A program made the translations under genes and the position numbers. Under the pieces are notes generated by a model. That model did no database searches and was not told the origin of the DNA. It saw only the letters and a list, made by a program, of their open reading frames with translations. A stretch of 64,000 nucleotides of DNA from Deltaproteobacteria bacterium (GTDB lineage: Bacteria; Desulfobacterota; Syntrophobacteria; BM002): assembly GCA_019309045.1 (NCBI GenBank), contig JAFDGZ010000002.1:1-64000 (forward strand). The letters are read 5' to 3'. Positions 54,963-63,047 of this stretch are shown in pieces. Position 1 is the stretch's first letter; every line of letters begins with the position of its first letter.

Positions 54963-56363
54963 ATGTCGGTCAACAAGGAAATAATTGCCGACTTGGTGAA
55001 ACAGGTTATAGCCGAGCTCACAAAGGACGGAGAATCTCAGAGGCAGTCCGACCACTCTGGTCTTGCCGATACAGTTGAAGCCGCGGTAGTGGGCGCGGTG
55101 GCAGCCCAGAAAAGTCTCATTGCCCTGTCTCTCGAGAAGCGCAATGAGATTATTGCTGCCATGCGGCAGGCAGCCCTGGAAAATAATGAACAGCTTGCCG
55201 CCATGGCAGTAGAGGAAACTGGAATTGGCCGCTATGAAGACAAAGTCAGAGAGAACATTCTATGTGCCACCAAGACTCCGGGCACTGAGGATATTCGCCC
55301 CCAGGCGCTGAGCGGCGATGATGGTTTGATGCTTCTGGAGTTTGCCCCGGTGGGTGTCATTGGCGCCCTGACTCCCATCACCAATCCTACTGGAACAATC
55401 ATCAACAACAGTATCGGCATGATAGCCGCCGGCAATGCTGTGGTCTTCAATCCTCATCCCACAGCGACCAAAACCAGTACTAGGATGATTCAAATACTCC
55501 ATCAGGCCGTAGTGACTGCTGGGGGCCCTGCTGGTCTGATTTCCTCTGTGCGCAAACCAACCTTGGACACGGCAAAGCAAATTATTGAGCACCCCAAAGT
55601 CAACATGCTGGTGGCCACAGGCGGCAGGCCGGTAGTGAAAGTAGTGCTCAGCTCTGGCAAGAAGGCCATTGGTGCCGGCGCCGGCAATCCACCGGCACTA
55701 GTGGACGAGACAGCACATATTCGCAGAGCTGCCCGCTGTATTGTTGATGGGGCCAGCATCAACAACAACGTCTTTTGCACCTCTGAAAAAGAAGTGATAG
55801 TCGTGGACGAAGTGGCCAATTCACTGATCAAGTTCATGCAGGAAACCGGCAAGGTCTATCTGCTCGATGCGGAGGAGGCCAGCAGAGTGACGGATCTTGT
55901 GGTCACTCCTGAGGGCAAGGTCAATGTTGCCTACATAGGCAAAAACGTGCAGGTCATATTGCGCCAGATTGGCATTGAATTGGGCGAGGAATACCGCCTG
56001 GCCATTTTCGAGGCCGCCAAGGATCATCCCCTGGTATGGCTGGAACAGATGATGCCCATTATGCCCATAGTGCGCGTCCAGGATGTCCAGGAAGGAATCA
56101 GTTTCGCCGTAGAGGTGGAGCAGGGGAACAGGCATACTGCCATTATGCATTCAACAAACGTGGACAATATGACTGCCTTTGCCCGGGCTGTGCAGACGAC
56201 CATATTCGTAAAAAATGGACCTTCCTTTGCTGGAATAGGCCTCGGAGGAGAGGGACATACTGCCTTTACTATTGCCGGGCCCACAGGAGAGGGATTGACC
56301 TCTGCACGAACGTTCACTCGCCAGCGGCGCTGTACGCTGGTAGAGGGTTTCAGGATTATTTGA
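54963..56363 (+). CDS. pduP: CoA-acylating aldehyde dehydrogenase PduP
   Basis: PduP oxidises the aldehyde in the lumen to acyl-CoA with NAD+. The aldehyde dehydrogenase fold shows TPITNPTGTIINNSIGMIAAGN, GAGNPPALVDE and a nucleophile at Cys272 in NNNVFCTSEKEV. The N-terminus (SVNKEIIADLVKQVIAELT) is the classical encapsulation helix. Length 466 is normal. A GAGGGGGAG site precedes the ATG. Confidence 0.96.
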   Translation: MSVNKEIIADLVKQVIAELTKDGESQRQSDHSGLADTVEAAVVGAVAAQKSLIALSLEKRNEIIAAMRQAALENNEQLAAMAVEETGIGRYEDKVRENILCATKTPGTEDIRPQALSGDDGLMLLEFAPVGVIGALTPITNPTGTIINNSIGMIAAGNAVVFNPHPTATKTSTRMIQILHQAVVTAGGPAGLISSVRKPTLDTAKQIIEHPKVNMLVATGGRPVVKVVLSSGKKAIGAGAGNPPALVDETAHIRRAARCIVDGASINNNVFCTSEKEVIVVDEVANSLIKFMQETGKVYLLDAEEASRVTDLVVTPEGKVNVAYIGKNVQVILRQIGIELGEEYRLAIFEAAKDHPLVWLEQMMPIMPIVRVQDVQEGISFAVEVEQGNRHTAIMHSTNVDNMTAFARAVQTTIFVKNGPSFAGIGLGGEGHTAFTIAGPTGEGLTSARTFTRQRRCTLVEGFRII

Positions 56364-56384
56364 ACAGGGCCCAGGAGGAAACCG

Positions 56385-56801
56385 ATGAACATTAATCTTG
56401 AGCTGGCCCTGGAATTGATAGCTAGGGCCAGGGAAAAGGCCGGCGAGATTGGCGTGCCCATGGTAATAGCTGTGGTTGATGGCGGCGGCAATGTGGTGGC
56501 GCTGCAGCGCATGGACGGGGCTCTGCTGGTGAGCATAGACATTGCCATCAACAAGGCTTACACGGCTGTGGCAGTGAAGATCGCCACCGGGGAGCTGGCG
56601 GGGTTGGCTCAGCCGACGCAGCCGCTCTTTGGCATTCACAATGCTGACGGCGGCCGCATCATTATTTTCGGGGGCGGTCTTCCGTTGAAGCGCGGCCAGG
56701 AGATCATCGGCGGCATTGGTGTCAGCGGTGGTAGCGTGGAGCAGGACGTGCTATGCGCCGAAGCTGCTATCGAATATCTAGCGAGCTTGCCAGAGAGTTG
56801 A
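56385..56801 (+). CDS. GlcG/HbpS-like protein (second copy)
   Basis: The 138-residue product is a lone DUF336 domain (GVPMVIAVVDGGGNVVALQRMDG; IFGGGLPLKRGQEIIGGIGVSGG), closely similar to the first half of the 54306 gene. The two flank pduP. Family members bind heme or small oxidised metabolites. The pair suggests duplication, and perhaps a hetero-oligomer; neither is shown. Confidence 0.88.
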   Translation: MNINLELALELIARAREKAGEIGVPMVIAVVDGGGNVVALQRMDGALLVSIDIAINKAYTAVAVKIATGELAGLAQPTQPLFGIHNADGGRIIIFGGGLPLKRGQEIIGGIGVSGGSVEQDVLCAEAAIEYLASLPES

Positions 56802-56804
56802 GTT

Positions 56805-57101
56805 ATGAGAACAGAACTGATTCGCTCACCTACTGCAGCCTTCCTGCAGATGCTGCTGAACAACATAAGGCCGCAGGAACGCAAAAAAATCGAGGGGACG
56901 CGTTGGGGTGCGGTTGGCCTAGTGCAGGCCAGACTCATAGAGCTATACTGGGCGGCAGATGTGGCTGAGAAGGCGAGCAACGTGGTGCCGGTGCTGGTCT
57001 TGGGCAACTGCCCACAGCATATTCAGATGTTGGCAATTTTTGGACAACAGGCGGCAGTGCGGACCGCCCTGGATAAGATTCAGGAAAGTCGGCGCGAATA
57101 G
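56805..57101 (+). CDS. GrpU-like shell protein with GNCPQ pore motif
   Basis: The 98-residue protein keeps a divergent BMC core (WGAVGLVQARLIELYWAADVAEKASNV to AVRTALDKIQE). The N-terminal ELIRSPTAAFLQML resembles the permuted first strand of PduU/EutS. The pore segment reads LGNCPQH at residues 66-72. GrpU shell proteins of glycyl-radical propanediol compartments carry a GxCPQ motif and were shown to bind an iron-sulfur cluster in the hexamer pore. I infer the same here. The start is four bases after the previous stop. Confidence 0.75.
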   Translation: MRTELIRSPTAAFLQMLLNNIRPQERKKIEGTRWGAVGLVQARLIELYWAADVAEKASNVVPVLVLGNCPQHIQMLAIFGQQAAVRTALDKIQESRRE

Positions 57102-57142
57102 GATATAGCGGGCCGATAGCAGCGATAGAATTGGCGGTGGAC

Positions 57143-58069
57143 ATGAAGGTTTCAATCATAGGTGGCGGTGGGCGAGTGGGAGCCTGTGCAGCTTATGCGT
57201 TGCAGTGTGCTGGCATCGTATCTGAGATCATCTTGAATGACATTATGGAGGAGCTGGTTGAGGGAGAGGCCCTAGACCTGCTGCATGGCAGCGCTCTCCT
57301 GCACGACCAGCGCATAGGGGTGGCAGAGATGCCTGCTGCGGCTCAGGCCGAGATCATTATCATCACCGCCGGCCTGCGCCGAAAACCAGAGGAGTCGAGG
57401 CTGGATCTCATCAACAGGAACGTATCGTTGTTTCTCTCCATTTTGCAGGAGCTGAAAGAGGCACCTCTGCAAAAGGAGACCATACTGCTGGTAATCTCCA
57501 ATCCGGTGGACATTCTCACGCATCTGGCTGTTGAGCGCAGCGGTCTGCCTTCACAGCAAATCATCGGCCTTGGCACCTTGCTAGATACCTCACGATTCTC
57601 TTCCCTGATTGCCGCTGCCATCAAGGCGGCACCCACCCAGGTGAAAGGCTTGATTCTAGGTGAGCACGGCGATTCCATGGTGCCGATCTGGTCCTCGGCA
57701 ACCTGGAACGGCATTTCCCTGGACAATTACCCTGAGCTCAGCGCAGCCAGGAAAAATGAAATTTTCCAGCGCACCCGCCAGAGTGGGGCCGAAATGATCC
57801 GCTTGAAAGGTGGAGCAGGCTGGGCTGTGGGCACTGCCATAGCCACTCTGGTCCACTCCATTGCTCTGGACCAGAGGAAGGCCCTTCCTGTGAGTTCTCT
57901 GCAGACAGGCACATACGGCCTGCAGGGTGTCTGCCTCAGTGTGCCCACTGTGGTGGGGCGATGTGGTGTGGTGAGCCACCTCGAAGTGGAACTCTGGCCT
58001 CGCGAGATTCAGGCATTGAAACGCTCCGCCAAGACCTTGCAGAAGACTCTTGCAGACATTGAGAGTTAG
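57143..58069 (+). CDS. Lactate/malate dehydrogenase family oxidoreductase
   Basis: The NAD-binding N-terminus (KVSIIGGGGRVGACAAYAL, LNDIMEELVEGEALDLLHG) and the catalytic His in GEHGDSMVP mark the LDH/MDH family. The specificity-loop position held by Gln in lactate dehydrogenases and Arg in malate dehydrogenases is Arg here (AGLRRKPEESR), which argues for malate or another dicarboxylate. It is the last operon gene and has no encapsulation helix. The ATG at 57143 follows GGCGGTGG. It may connect the pathway's NAD pool to central carbon; this is inference. Confidence 0.85.
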   Translation: MKVSIIGGGGRVGACAAYALQCAGIVSEIILNDIMEELVEGEALDLLHGSALLHDQRIGVAEMPAAAQAEIIIITAGLRRKPEESRLDLINRNVSLFLSILQELKEAPLQKETILLVISNPVDILTHLAVERSGLPSQQIIGLGTLLDTSRFSSLIAAAIKAAPTQVKGLILGEHGDSMVPIWSSATWNGISLDNYPELSAARKNEIFQRTRQSGAEMIRLKGGAGWAVGTAIATLVHSIALDQRKALPVSSLQTGTYGLQGVCLSVPTVVGRCGVVSHLEVELWPREIQALKRSAKTLQKTLADIES

Positions 58070-58274
58070 TTCTGCAAGATATGAACCTTGCCGAGATAGC
58101 GGTATTACAGGCAGCCTAGAGGAGAGACCTCCTGTTCTATTCATTGTGGTACAAACAAATAAGTTGAGCCTTGTTGGCCAGAAAATTGACGAGTAGCGCG
58201 AGGATCGTCCTCTAGCGGACCTGGAAGTGGTCTAGTTGTTATTGCCTGACAAGCAGTCTGTGGGGAGTCATGAC

Positions 58275-58763
58275 ATGTGTACTCGGGGTACGAGTCCGGG
58301 TTTGGGCACGGCCAGAAAGAACGCGCCTTCTTTCATTTATGAGATATTGCACGGAGAAGCAAAACAGCTCTCCGGGCGAACTGAACACCACAGGCAAAAG
58401 ATGTGGAAAAACATAGCCGTTGATCAACATATCCCCACAGAGGCCCTGGATGGCCTGGACAAGATCGAAGAGATTGAACTGCGATCCTCTTGTGAGGGTT
58501 CTGGGCCAGAACGACCAACTTTTCTCATTGTCCGTTTTAGAAGTGAGGAGGATTTGCAGAAGATTGCCGATTTTGTCCAGGGAATGAACGCCTTCGAGGA
58601 TATCAGGTGTGGTGCGGAACGGGGCAATATGGGAATATATAGAATTGGTATAACAGCGCCCCTATGGTATGAAAAAGACAAGAGAGCCTTCGAGAAGTGG
58701 TGGTTAGAACTGCCGGTCAAGATCCAGGTGGTGCTGGCTGTTATTGAGAGTCTCTCGGAATAA
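58275..58763 (+). CDS. Hypothetical protein
   Basis: The 162-residue product has a disordered head and a compact domain at about 70-160 (PTFLIVRFRSEEDLQKIADF; GIYRIGITAPLWYEKDKRAFEKWWLELP). The domain looks like a small alpha/beta fold, perhaps ferredoxin-like. GGGAG lies seven bases before the ATG at 58275. I do not recognise a family. It stands before the ParA-like gene on the same strand, with 63 bases between. Confidence 0.5.
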   Translation: MCTRGTSPGLGTARKNAPSFIYEILHGEAKQLSGRTEHHRQKMWKNIAVDQHIPTEALDGLDKIEEIELRSSCEGSGPERPTFLIVRFRSEEDLQKIADFVQGMNAFEDIRCGAERGNMGIYRIGITAPLWYEKDKRAFEKWWLELPVKIQVVLAVIESLSE

Positions 58764-58826
58764 GAGTCCCCACAGGCGGCTACATTCGAGAACTGCTGGT
58801 GCAGGAACACCCGAAGGATAGGCAAG

Positions 58827-59600
58827 GTGATATGTCGAGCAATATTCAATCAAAAAGGTGGCGTGGGTAAATCAACCATTGCGTGTAACCTGGCTGCCAT
58901 GAGCGCCTGTGACAACAAACGAACTCTGGTGGTGGATCTTGATCCTCAGGGCAATTCCACCCAGTACCTGCTGGGAGTCCAGATGCAGGCCGCGGAAAGC
59001 ACGCTGGTGCAGTACTTTGAGGAACACCTTTACCTGACGGTCAACCCAAAGGGTCTGGAGGCCTGTATTCGACAGACGCCTTTCCCCCGACTGGATATCG
59101 TAGCTTCACATGCAGATCTGGAACATCTGGCCGAAAAACTGGAGACGCGCCGCAAGGTATATGTCCTGAAGCAAGCGCTGCAGTCATTGACCGATTATGA
59201 CTGCGTTTACATTGATACGCCACCGGCTCTGAATTTTTATACGCGGGCAGCGCTGACAGCCGCCCACAGATGTCTGATCCCATTCGATTGCGACTACCTG
59301 GCTCGGCATACTCTTGCGAAACTGCTTGGCTACATCGAGCAGGTCCAGAATGATCATAATCAAGATCTGCAGTTGGAGGGCATTGTGGTCAACCAGTTCC
59401 AGGTGAGAGCAAAACTGCCGCAAAGAATTGTTGGTGAACTGCAGCAGCAAGGTCTGCCAATTCTGTCAACCTACTTGTCTGCGTCGATCAAAATCCGTGA
59501 ATCTCGGGAAAAATCCACGCCCATGATATTTCTAGACCCACGCCACAAACTTACCAAAGAATTGCAGGCTCTATATCAGTTGTTGAACACTTCGTACTAG
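58827..59600 (+). CDS. ParA/Soj-family ATPase
   Basis: A deviant Walker A P-loop protein: [34 protein letters not shown] and [16 protein letters not shown]. The start is a GTG at 58827 (MICRAIF). Such ATPases position DNA or protein cargo on the nucleoid. No parB-like gene is adjacent. The nearest same-strand genes are the hypothetical protein and the microcompartment operon, 760 bases upstream. In carboxysomes a ParA-like McdA positions the shells, so a similar link is possible here but not shown. Confidence 0.85.
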   Translation: MICRAIFNQKGGVGKSTIACNLAAMSACDNKRTLVVDLDPQGNSTQYLLGVQMQAAESTLVQYFEEHLYLTVNPKGLEACIRQTPFPRLDIVASHADLEHLAEKLETRRKVYVLKQALQSLTDYDCVYIDTPPALNFYTRAALTAAHRCLIPFDCDYLARHTLAKLLGYIEQVQNDHNQDLQLEGIVVNQFQVRAKLPQRIVGELQQQGLPILSTYLSASIKIRESREKSTPMIFLDPRHKLTKELQALYQLLNTSY

Positions 59601-60688
59601 GCAGCGGCGAGTTTTTCCAGTTCTGCATCGTAATGCTCTATCATGCTTTGCCAGGAAAACCTTTCCATGTGAGAGGCAAGAGACTTCCTGGCCTGCTCAA
59701 AGCTAGTTGGCTGTTGCAGAACAGCAGCAAGCAAGTTCAGCAAGTCTTGTTCGCTACTGTAGAGACACTGCCGGTGGAACCGCCGCGGAATGAGCTCTGG
59801 ATAAGAGAGCCTGTTTGGCAGCACCGGATAGCAGCCATAGCGAATCGCCTCCACCACTGAAATACCGAAGTTTTCCTGCAAGGCGGTACTCACCACGACT
59901 GTTCCTTTCTTGAGCCAATTTATATATTCGCTTTTGGAGGAGACATAGCCGTACTGCACAATGCGGCCGTCAAATTTCTCTCTGGCTTCGAGGAATTCTC
60001 TGGGCACAGTCTGGAAATTTTCTCCCAGCAGTGCCAGGCGGAATTCTATGCCGCTGTCTTGCAGGGCAGACAGTGTGCAAAAAAACATTTGCGGGTCCTT
60101 GTCAAACTCCCACCTGTGGTTCCAGATGATGAGAGGCGGCCTGCTGTAGTCCCAGGGTTGAAGATCAGGCGGCCCAGCAGGATAACGGCAGCCAGGATAG
60201 AGAAGAGCCGCCTTGGAGCGGATTTCCGTCACAACCCACGGTGTGCGGTATTCGGGCATCATCTTGATAAAATGGGAGAGGAGTTCGAAAAATGCCTCCA
60301 TATGGCTCTGCGAATTGAAGAGGATTCGTTGAGCAGCAAGAGCAGTAGTGATGTTAGTGAAGCCGAATTGGTAGTCCAACCGTTCTCCGGGAGGCAGGGG
60401 ATAGGAGAGCTGATTTTCGTGAAAGTAAACCAGGGCCTTGGGGCAGGCATCCCCCCAGATTGCCCTGAGATCAGCAAGACTCATGAGGTCTGTGAGGAGC
60501 AGGCCTGCGTAGGCAGCAGGATTGTCGACTTTGCGGGCAAAGTGGAGTGCAGCGCCGCGCATTCGCCACTTCCAGAAGCGAGCTGGCAGGGTCAAGAGCT
60601 GGAGGTGGTGACTGGAGTGGCTCAGCAAACCGTCAGCAAAATCCCGATGGGAGCCGCCATAAAAAGGTTCGAGGAAGAGAAACTTCAT
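59597..60688 (-). CDS. Glycosyltransferase, tRNA-queuosine alpha-mannosyltransferase-like (DUF3524)
   Basis: The opening [20 protein letters not shown] matches the DUF3524 head, and a GT4-type C-terminal domain follows ([46 protein letters not shown]). The human homologue of the family mannosylates queuosine in tRNA-Asp. The bacterial substrate is inferred by family. GGGAG lies before the ATG at 60688. The gene ends over the last four bases of the ParA gene, tail to tail. Confidence 0.8.
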   Translation of the reverse strand: MKFLFLEPFYGGSHRDFADGLLSHSSHHLQLLTLPARFWKWRMRGAALHFARKVDNPAAYAGLLLTDLMSLADLRAIWGDACPKALVYFHENQLSYPLPPGERLDYQFGFTNITTALAAQRILFNSQSHMEAFFELLSHFIKMMPEYRTPWVVTEIRSKAALLYPGCRYPAGPPDLQPWDYSRPPLIIWNHRWEFDKDPQMFFCTLSALQDSGIEFRLALLGENFQTVPREFLEAREKFDGRIVQYGYVSSKSEYINWLKKGTVVVSTALQENFGISVVEAIRYGCYPVLPNRLSYPELIPRRFHRQCLYSSEQDLLNLLAAVLQQPTSFEQARKSLASHMERFSWQSMIEHYDAELEKLAAA

Positions 60689-61358
60689 AACTGATCTCCC
60701 GACAAGCATGGTGGAGCCAGCTGTCTTGCCTGGGTTGCCTGCTCGCTGGTTGTTGTGCCTGAGCGCTTATGGAAATTTTCCTGAGAACAGTTGTTTGCAA
60801 AATGCTTGAGTCCTGAAGGAAATTCGGCTAATTTATATAATAATAGTTTACGTTTTTCCAGCAAATGCCACTACCTCCACCGTGGGGTGACCGGCTGTCT
60901 GTCCAAAAGACCGGTCAGCAAAGTGATCTGCTGCACTTCCTGCTTTTTGCCAAGGGAGGAACTGCTGCCTTTTCGAACCTGCTTGTTTCATGAACCAGCA
61001 TGGTGTGACGTGGACATGGGTGGGGTCCAGGGACTCCGTGCAGTGCCACAGCAGGAATGAATCTCAGAGCATGGGCAAAGCGTGAGTGCGGTGGCTGTGG
61101 CGAGGAGCCCCGGCAAAAATCCACCCGTGGACGGCCAGCTGCCAGCGCCGCTTCCAGCCTGCAGGTCAGCAGACAGAGACTGCTACCTGGTGACAAGGAC
61201 GCTTTTGACTGGTGTCTTAGGCGTGCCTGGGCAGATTCATGAAATATCCAGGCAAGGCGAGGCAACGGCGAAGTCATAGTTGTTCACCAGTGCTCGCTTT
61301 TGGGTCAAATCACTGCCTTGAGTTGTAATGCTGTGCACAGGAGAGAGGGGATCTGCGG
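60689..61358. other. Long divergent intergenic region
   Basis: About 670 bases hold no convincing gene. A TATAAT box (60836-60841) preceded at 17 bases by a weak CTGAAG (60813-60818) may be a plus-strand promoter. A perfect TGACCGG/CCGGTCA stem (60888-60894 with 60911-60917) follows. If this promoter drives inositol-phosphate synthase it leaves a leader of about 500 bases. The rest shows no clear signals. Confidence 0.4.
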
Positions 61359-62525
61359 ATGGGAGCGGTGAGAATAGCAATTGTGGGAGTCGGGAATTGT
61401 GCCAGTGCCTTGATTCAGGGGACCCACTATTACAGGAATAAAGGAAGCAGTGAAGCCATTGGCCTGATGCACTGGGAAATCGGCGGCTACCGGCCTTTTG
61501 ACATCGAGGTTGTGGCTGCTTTTGATATTGACAAGAGAAAAGTGGGCCAGGACGTGGCAGAGGCAATTTTTGCCCCACCAAACTGCACCACACTCTTTTG
61601 CGCAGACATTCCTCGCAGTGGTGTCAAGGTGAATATGGGCCTAATTCTTGATGGACTTTCGGCTCATATGCGGGACTATGAGCCAAGATACACCTTTGTC
61701 CCTGCCTCTGAACCGCAGCCGGATCAGCAGGAAGTGGTCCAAGTTCTCAAGGATTCCGGCACAGAGATACTTCTCAACTATCTGCCGGTGGGATCCGAGA
61801 ATGCCAGCAAGTTTTATGCAGAGTGTGCCCTGCAGGCGGGAGCTGCCATGGTGAACAACATGCCGGTGTTCATCGCCAGCAACCCGGAGTGGGCCAGACG
61901 GTTTGCCGAGAGGCAGCTGCCCATCATTGGCGATGACATCAAGTCGCAGTTAGGGGCTACCATTACACATCGCATTCTGACGGATCTGTTCAGGAAGCGA
62001 GGTGTGAAGCTCGAGCGCACCTATCAACTGAACACCGGGGGCAATACTGATTTCTTGAACATGCTCAATCGAAGTCGGCTCATGTCCAAGAAGGAGTCCA
62101 AAACAGAAGCAGTCCAGGCTGTTGCAGGCCAGCGCCTGGACCCGGCCAACATCCATATCGGCCCGAGTGATTATGTTGCCTGGCAGAAAGACAACAAGGT
62201 ATGCTTCATTCGCATGGAGGGCAGGCTCTTCGGCGACGTAGCCATGCATCTGGAGCTGCGGCTTTCCGTGGAAGACTCGCCAAACTCGGCAGGCGTGGGA
62301 ATTGATGCCATCAGGTGCTGCAAACTCGCCCTGGACAGAGGCCAGGGCGGCGTACTGTACGGCCCTGCCGCCTACTTCATGAAACATCCCCCCAGACAGT
62401 ATTCGGATGATGAGGCCTGCCGACTTACGGAACTTTTCATCAAGGGAATAGAAGCAGAAGAGGCCGACGCCTGGGGTGAAGGTGATGAGGGCCTTGCAAG
62501 CCGGAGCGCGGCTCGGATACAGTAA
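61359..62525 (+). CDS. ino1: Inositol-3-phosphate synthase
   Basis: The 388-residue NAD-dependent enzyme converts glucose 6-phosphate to inositol 3-phosphate. VRIAIVGVGNCASALIQG is the NAD-binding motif. Family blocks NYLPVGSENASKFYAECAL, GDDIKSQLGATITHR and LNTGGNTDFLNML are intact. The short form matches the actinobacterial/archaeal type, not the 500-residue eukaryotic one. GAGAGGGG precedes the ATG. The likely product use is inositol lipids or di-inositol phosphate solutes, which the window does not decide. Confidence 0.93.
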   Translation: MGAVRIAIVGVGNCASALIQGTHYYRNKGSSEAIGLMHWEIGGYRPFDIEVVAAFDIDKRKVGQDVAEAIFAPPNCTTLFCADIPRSGVKVNMGLILDGLSAHMRDYEPRYTFVPASEPQPDQQEVVQVLKDSGTEILLNYLPVGSENASKFYAECALQAGAAMVNNMPVFIASNPEWARRFAERQLPIIGDDIKSQLGATITHRILTDLFRKRGVKLERTYQLNTGGNTDFLNMLNRSRLMSKKESKTEAVQAVAGQRLDPANIHIGPSDYVAWQKDNKVCFIRMEGRLFGDVAMHLELRLSVEDSPNSAGVGIDAIRCCKLALDRGQGGVLYGPAAYFMKHPPRQYSDDEACRLTELFIKGIEAEEADAWGEGDEGLASRSAARIQ

Positions 62526-62567
62526 CCTGGTGGTTGGCGGCACATTTTACTGCCGGAACTCGGCTTA

Positions 62568-62918
62568 TTAGGAAGTATGGCCAGGTTGCTGCCTGCCTCT
62601 AATGCCGGCAGTGTTTTGATCTATCCAGTCCAGATAAGGCTGGCTTCCTGCAACTATTGGTAGAGCAATGATCTCCGGCACCTCGTACGGGTGGATTGCC
62701 TTTATTCGGCGCTGCAATGCTGCAAAGAGCTCCTGGCGCGTCTTCATCATGCAAAGGACTTCGGAATCATCCTCTATTTCTCCCTGCCACCAGTAAATTG
62801 ATCTGATCTCCGGGGTAATGTTTACACAGGCCACTAAACGTTCCTCCACCAGTGTTCTGGCGATCCCGGGAGCCTGTTGGGCGGGTGTGGTTACGAAGAC
62901 GACAATGTGATTGGCCAT
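62568..62918 (-). CDS. cutA: CutA divalent-cation tolerance protein
   Basis: The 116-residue trimeric protein shows VVFVTTPAQQAPGIARTLVE, RLVACVNITPEIRSIYWWQG and HPYEVPEIIALPI. AAAGGAGG precedes the ATG at 62918; the longer frame to 63020 has no ribosome site. CutA is widespread and its role in metal tolerance is not firmly settled. Confidence 0.94.
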   Translation of the reverse strand: MANHIVVFVTTPAQQAPGIARTLVEERLVACVNITPEIRSIYWWQGEIEDDSEVLCMMKTRQELFAALQRRIKAIHPYEVPEIIALPIVAGSQPYLDWIDQNTAGIRGRQQPGHTS

Positions 62919-63047
62919 GGGTCCTCCTTTCCGCTCCTGCGCCTGTGAAAGCGCTGTCCTGGCATATTTTGCTCTGCTTGGATGGAAGCCTCTCGAGCAA
63001 GAGAAGCAATTGTTTGCCATCCAGCCGATGCTCCGCTGCTGTGGCGC

